A DNA stretch of 64,000 bases, from assembly GCA_003210755.1 (NCBI GenBank), contig QCUL01000007.1, forward strand, positions 1-64,000, given 5' to 3'. The notes beneath the pieces are model-generated. The model saw only the letters and a list, made by a program, of their open reading frames with translations, was not told where the DNA came from and made no database searches. How positions within the stretch are numbered: the stretch's first letter is position 1; each line of letters begins with the position of its first letter. The DNA is from Synechococcus sp. AG-679-C18. Its GTDB lineage: Bacteria; Cyanobacteriota; Cyanobacteriia; PCC-6307; Cyanobiaceae. The position numbers and the translations under genes were made by a program. This document shows positions 62,513 through 64,000 of the stretch, piece after piece.

Positions 62513-63280
62513 ATGAGCGGCATGCCTGCTTTGAAAGCCGTGTTCTGGGATGTGGATGGCACCCTTGCAGACACCGAAATGGAAGGACATCGACCAGCCT
62601 TTAATCTCGCTTTTGCCGAGCAGGGTCTTAGTTGGACGTGGGATCCTGAGACGTACATGCGCTTGCTGAGCATTCCTGGCGGCAGTCTTCGAATGAAAAC
62701 TTATGCACAGCAGCGTGGCGAATCATTGAGTGATGAGCAGTTGAACGAACTGCGCTCTTCAAAACAACGTCACTATCTTCAAAAAGTTGGTTCAGGAGGT
62801 GTTTGTCTAAGGCCAGGAGTTCTGAGACTTCTGAGAGAACTTCAGATTCGGACGATTGCTCAGTGGATTGTTACAAGTAGTGGAGCTTCTTCGGTGTCAG
62901 CGTTGTTGGAGAACATGTTTCCTAATGGAGATCATCCATTTTCTGGCGTTCTAAGTGCTGATGATGTGATACAGCATAAACCTTATCCAGAGCCTTATTT
63001 GCGTGCTCTTCAACTCAGCAATACCAGTCCAGATAATGCTTTGGTTTTGGAGGATTCAGCTGCAGGCCTTCAATCAGCAAGCAATGCTGGGCTGCGATGT
63101 CTCCTGACGCCGTCTGCATGGGATCGAAAGGTTCGTCATTATCAAAATGAGGCTGTAGCGGTGATGGATCATTTAGGTAGCTCCAACAATCCTTGCAAAA
63201 TTATCAAAGGCCCCCCTTGTGTGGATGGCTTTGTCACGCTGGAGTACTTGGAGATGCTTCTCGTCTTACCTGAACGATGA
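62513..63280 (+). CDS. HAD-superfamily phosphatase, CbbY-like (ORF opens at 62480)
   Basis: AVFWDVDGTLADTEMEGHRPAFNLAFAEQGL, VTSSGASSVSALLENMF, VLEDSAAGLQSASNAGLRCLLT. Confidence 0.88.
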   Translation: MSGMPALKAVFWDVDGTLADTEMEGHRPAFNLAFAEQGLSWTWDPETYMRLLSIPGGSLRMKTYAQQRGESLSDEQLNELRSSKQRHYLQKVGSGGVCLRPGVLRLLRELQIRTIAQWIVTSSGASSVSALLENMFPNGDHPFSGVLSADDVIQHKPYPEPYLRALQLSNTSPDNALVLEDSAAGLQSASNAGLRCLLTPSAWDRKVRHYQNEAVAVMDHLGSSNNPCKIIKGPPCVDGFVTLEYLEMLLVLPER

Positions 63281-63612
63281 CGACACATCTCACCCGCTAC
63301 GAACAAGTCCAACGCAAATTTGGTTTTCAGCTCACAAGAGCCTTGATGGGATCTTGGCGTCGGCGCAGTTTGGGTGTTCTTTCCTTACTTCTGGGGTTCA
63401 TTCTTGGCAGTAACTTCACGATGTATTGGTATCAAGAAGTCGGCCAGCGCCCTGTGGTTGTGCTTTTCATGGTGGTGATTATTGAATTACTGGTGAGAGC
63501 AAGGACTTACGTGAGAAGCGAACCGTGGCCGCTTGGATGGCTGGCCATCGACAACATCCGCATTGGGGCGGTTTATGCCGTTGTCTTCGAGGCCTTTAAA
63601 CTTGGATCTTGA
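63277..63612 (+). CDS. ycf20: DUF565/Ycf20-like membrane protein
   Basis: RRSLGVLSLLLGFILGSNFTMYWYQEVGQRPVVVLFMVVIIELLVRART...LAIDNIRIGAVYAVVFEAFKLGS. Confidence 0.82.
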   Translation: MTTHLTRYEQVQRKFGFQLTRALMGSWRRRSLGVLSLLLGFILGSNFTMYWYQEVGQRPVVVLFMVVIIELLVRARTYVRSEPWPLGWLAIDNIRIGAVYAVVFEAFKLGS

Positions 63613-64000
63613 AACCACGCCAATTGCACCAAAGGGTTTGTCCTCGCTGTTAGAGGCTTTTGGATGGACTGATCCGGATGGTTGGTGGACCCACTGGCAG
63701 CATCGAGGTGGGTTTGAGATTGGTCGAGGCGTCTGGCCTTCTGATATCCAAGATGAATGGTTATTTGGTGTTGCTCTGCCGTTGCTATCGCAAGTTGAAA
63801 CCCTTCTGGAGATGGGTGATCGTCAGTTGCTTGGCCTGAGTGCTCTTCCTGGATGTGGGAAAACGACCCTTTGCGATTGGCTCATTCATGTCAGTGAAGA
63901 TTTCGGCTGGTCAGTCGCTTTCCTTTCAATCGATGATTTCTATTGGCCTGGTCAGGAGCTAGAGCGACGCATGGCTGGAAACCCTTGGGGTGTGCCTCGT
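63602..64000 (+). CDS. D-glycerate 3-kinase-like P-loop kinase, truncated by window end (start approximate, TTG at 63602)
   Basis: Frame reads GDRQLLGLSALPGCGKTTLCDWLIHVSEDFGWSVAFLSIDDFYWPGQELERRMAGNPWGVPR to the window edge. Confidence 0.78.
   Translation, partial: MDLETTPIAPKGLSSLLEAFGWTDPDGWWTHWQHRGGFEIGRGVWPSDIQDEWLFGVALPLLSQVETLLEMGDRQLLGLSALPGCGKTTLCDWLIHVSEDFGWSVAFLSIDDFYWPGQELERRMAGNPWGVPR

Overview
The window comes from a picocyanobacterium, most likely marine Synechococcus. Evidence for this is a phycobilisome CpcG/CpcL-type linker, chlP, acsF, psb30, a CPP1-like protein, Ycf20 and many cyanobacterial DUFs. It mixes a conserved core with AT-rich, sparsely coding accessory stretches (about 1-12 kb and 39.5-47.3 kb). 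The core includes nrdJ, prfC, hslO, rpsB-tsf, recG, sir, glyS, chlP, typA, lptA-lptB-lptF/G, ccsA, fmt, the tldD/tldE pair, acsF, ubiX, an RNB-family protein, two GDT1 half-genes, psb30, a ClC channel, recJ, a HAD phosphatase, ycf20 and a partial glycerate kinase. One tRNA gene, Ser(UGA), is present with a clear terminator. I saw no rRNA, CRISPR array, transposase or integrase. The most interesting signals are: (1) a CpcL-like linker with a C-terminal transmembrane anchor; (2) an RNase II/R-family protein whose catalytic motifs look degenerate; (3) a structured leader immediately upstream of rpsB; (4) two candidate ncRNA loci built from strong hairpins and terminators (9.64-9.92 kb and 43.53-43.67 kb); (5) an unusual GATase-like protein; (6) several short ORFs, including psb30, missed by the supplied ORF track. 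Product calls are based on reading translated sequences and recalled motifs. No database search was run.
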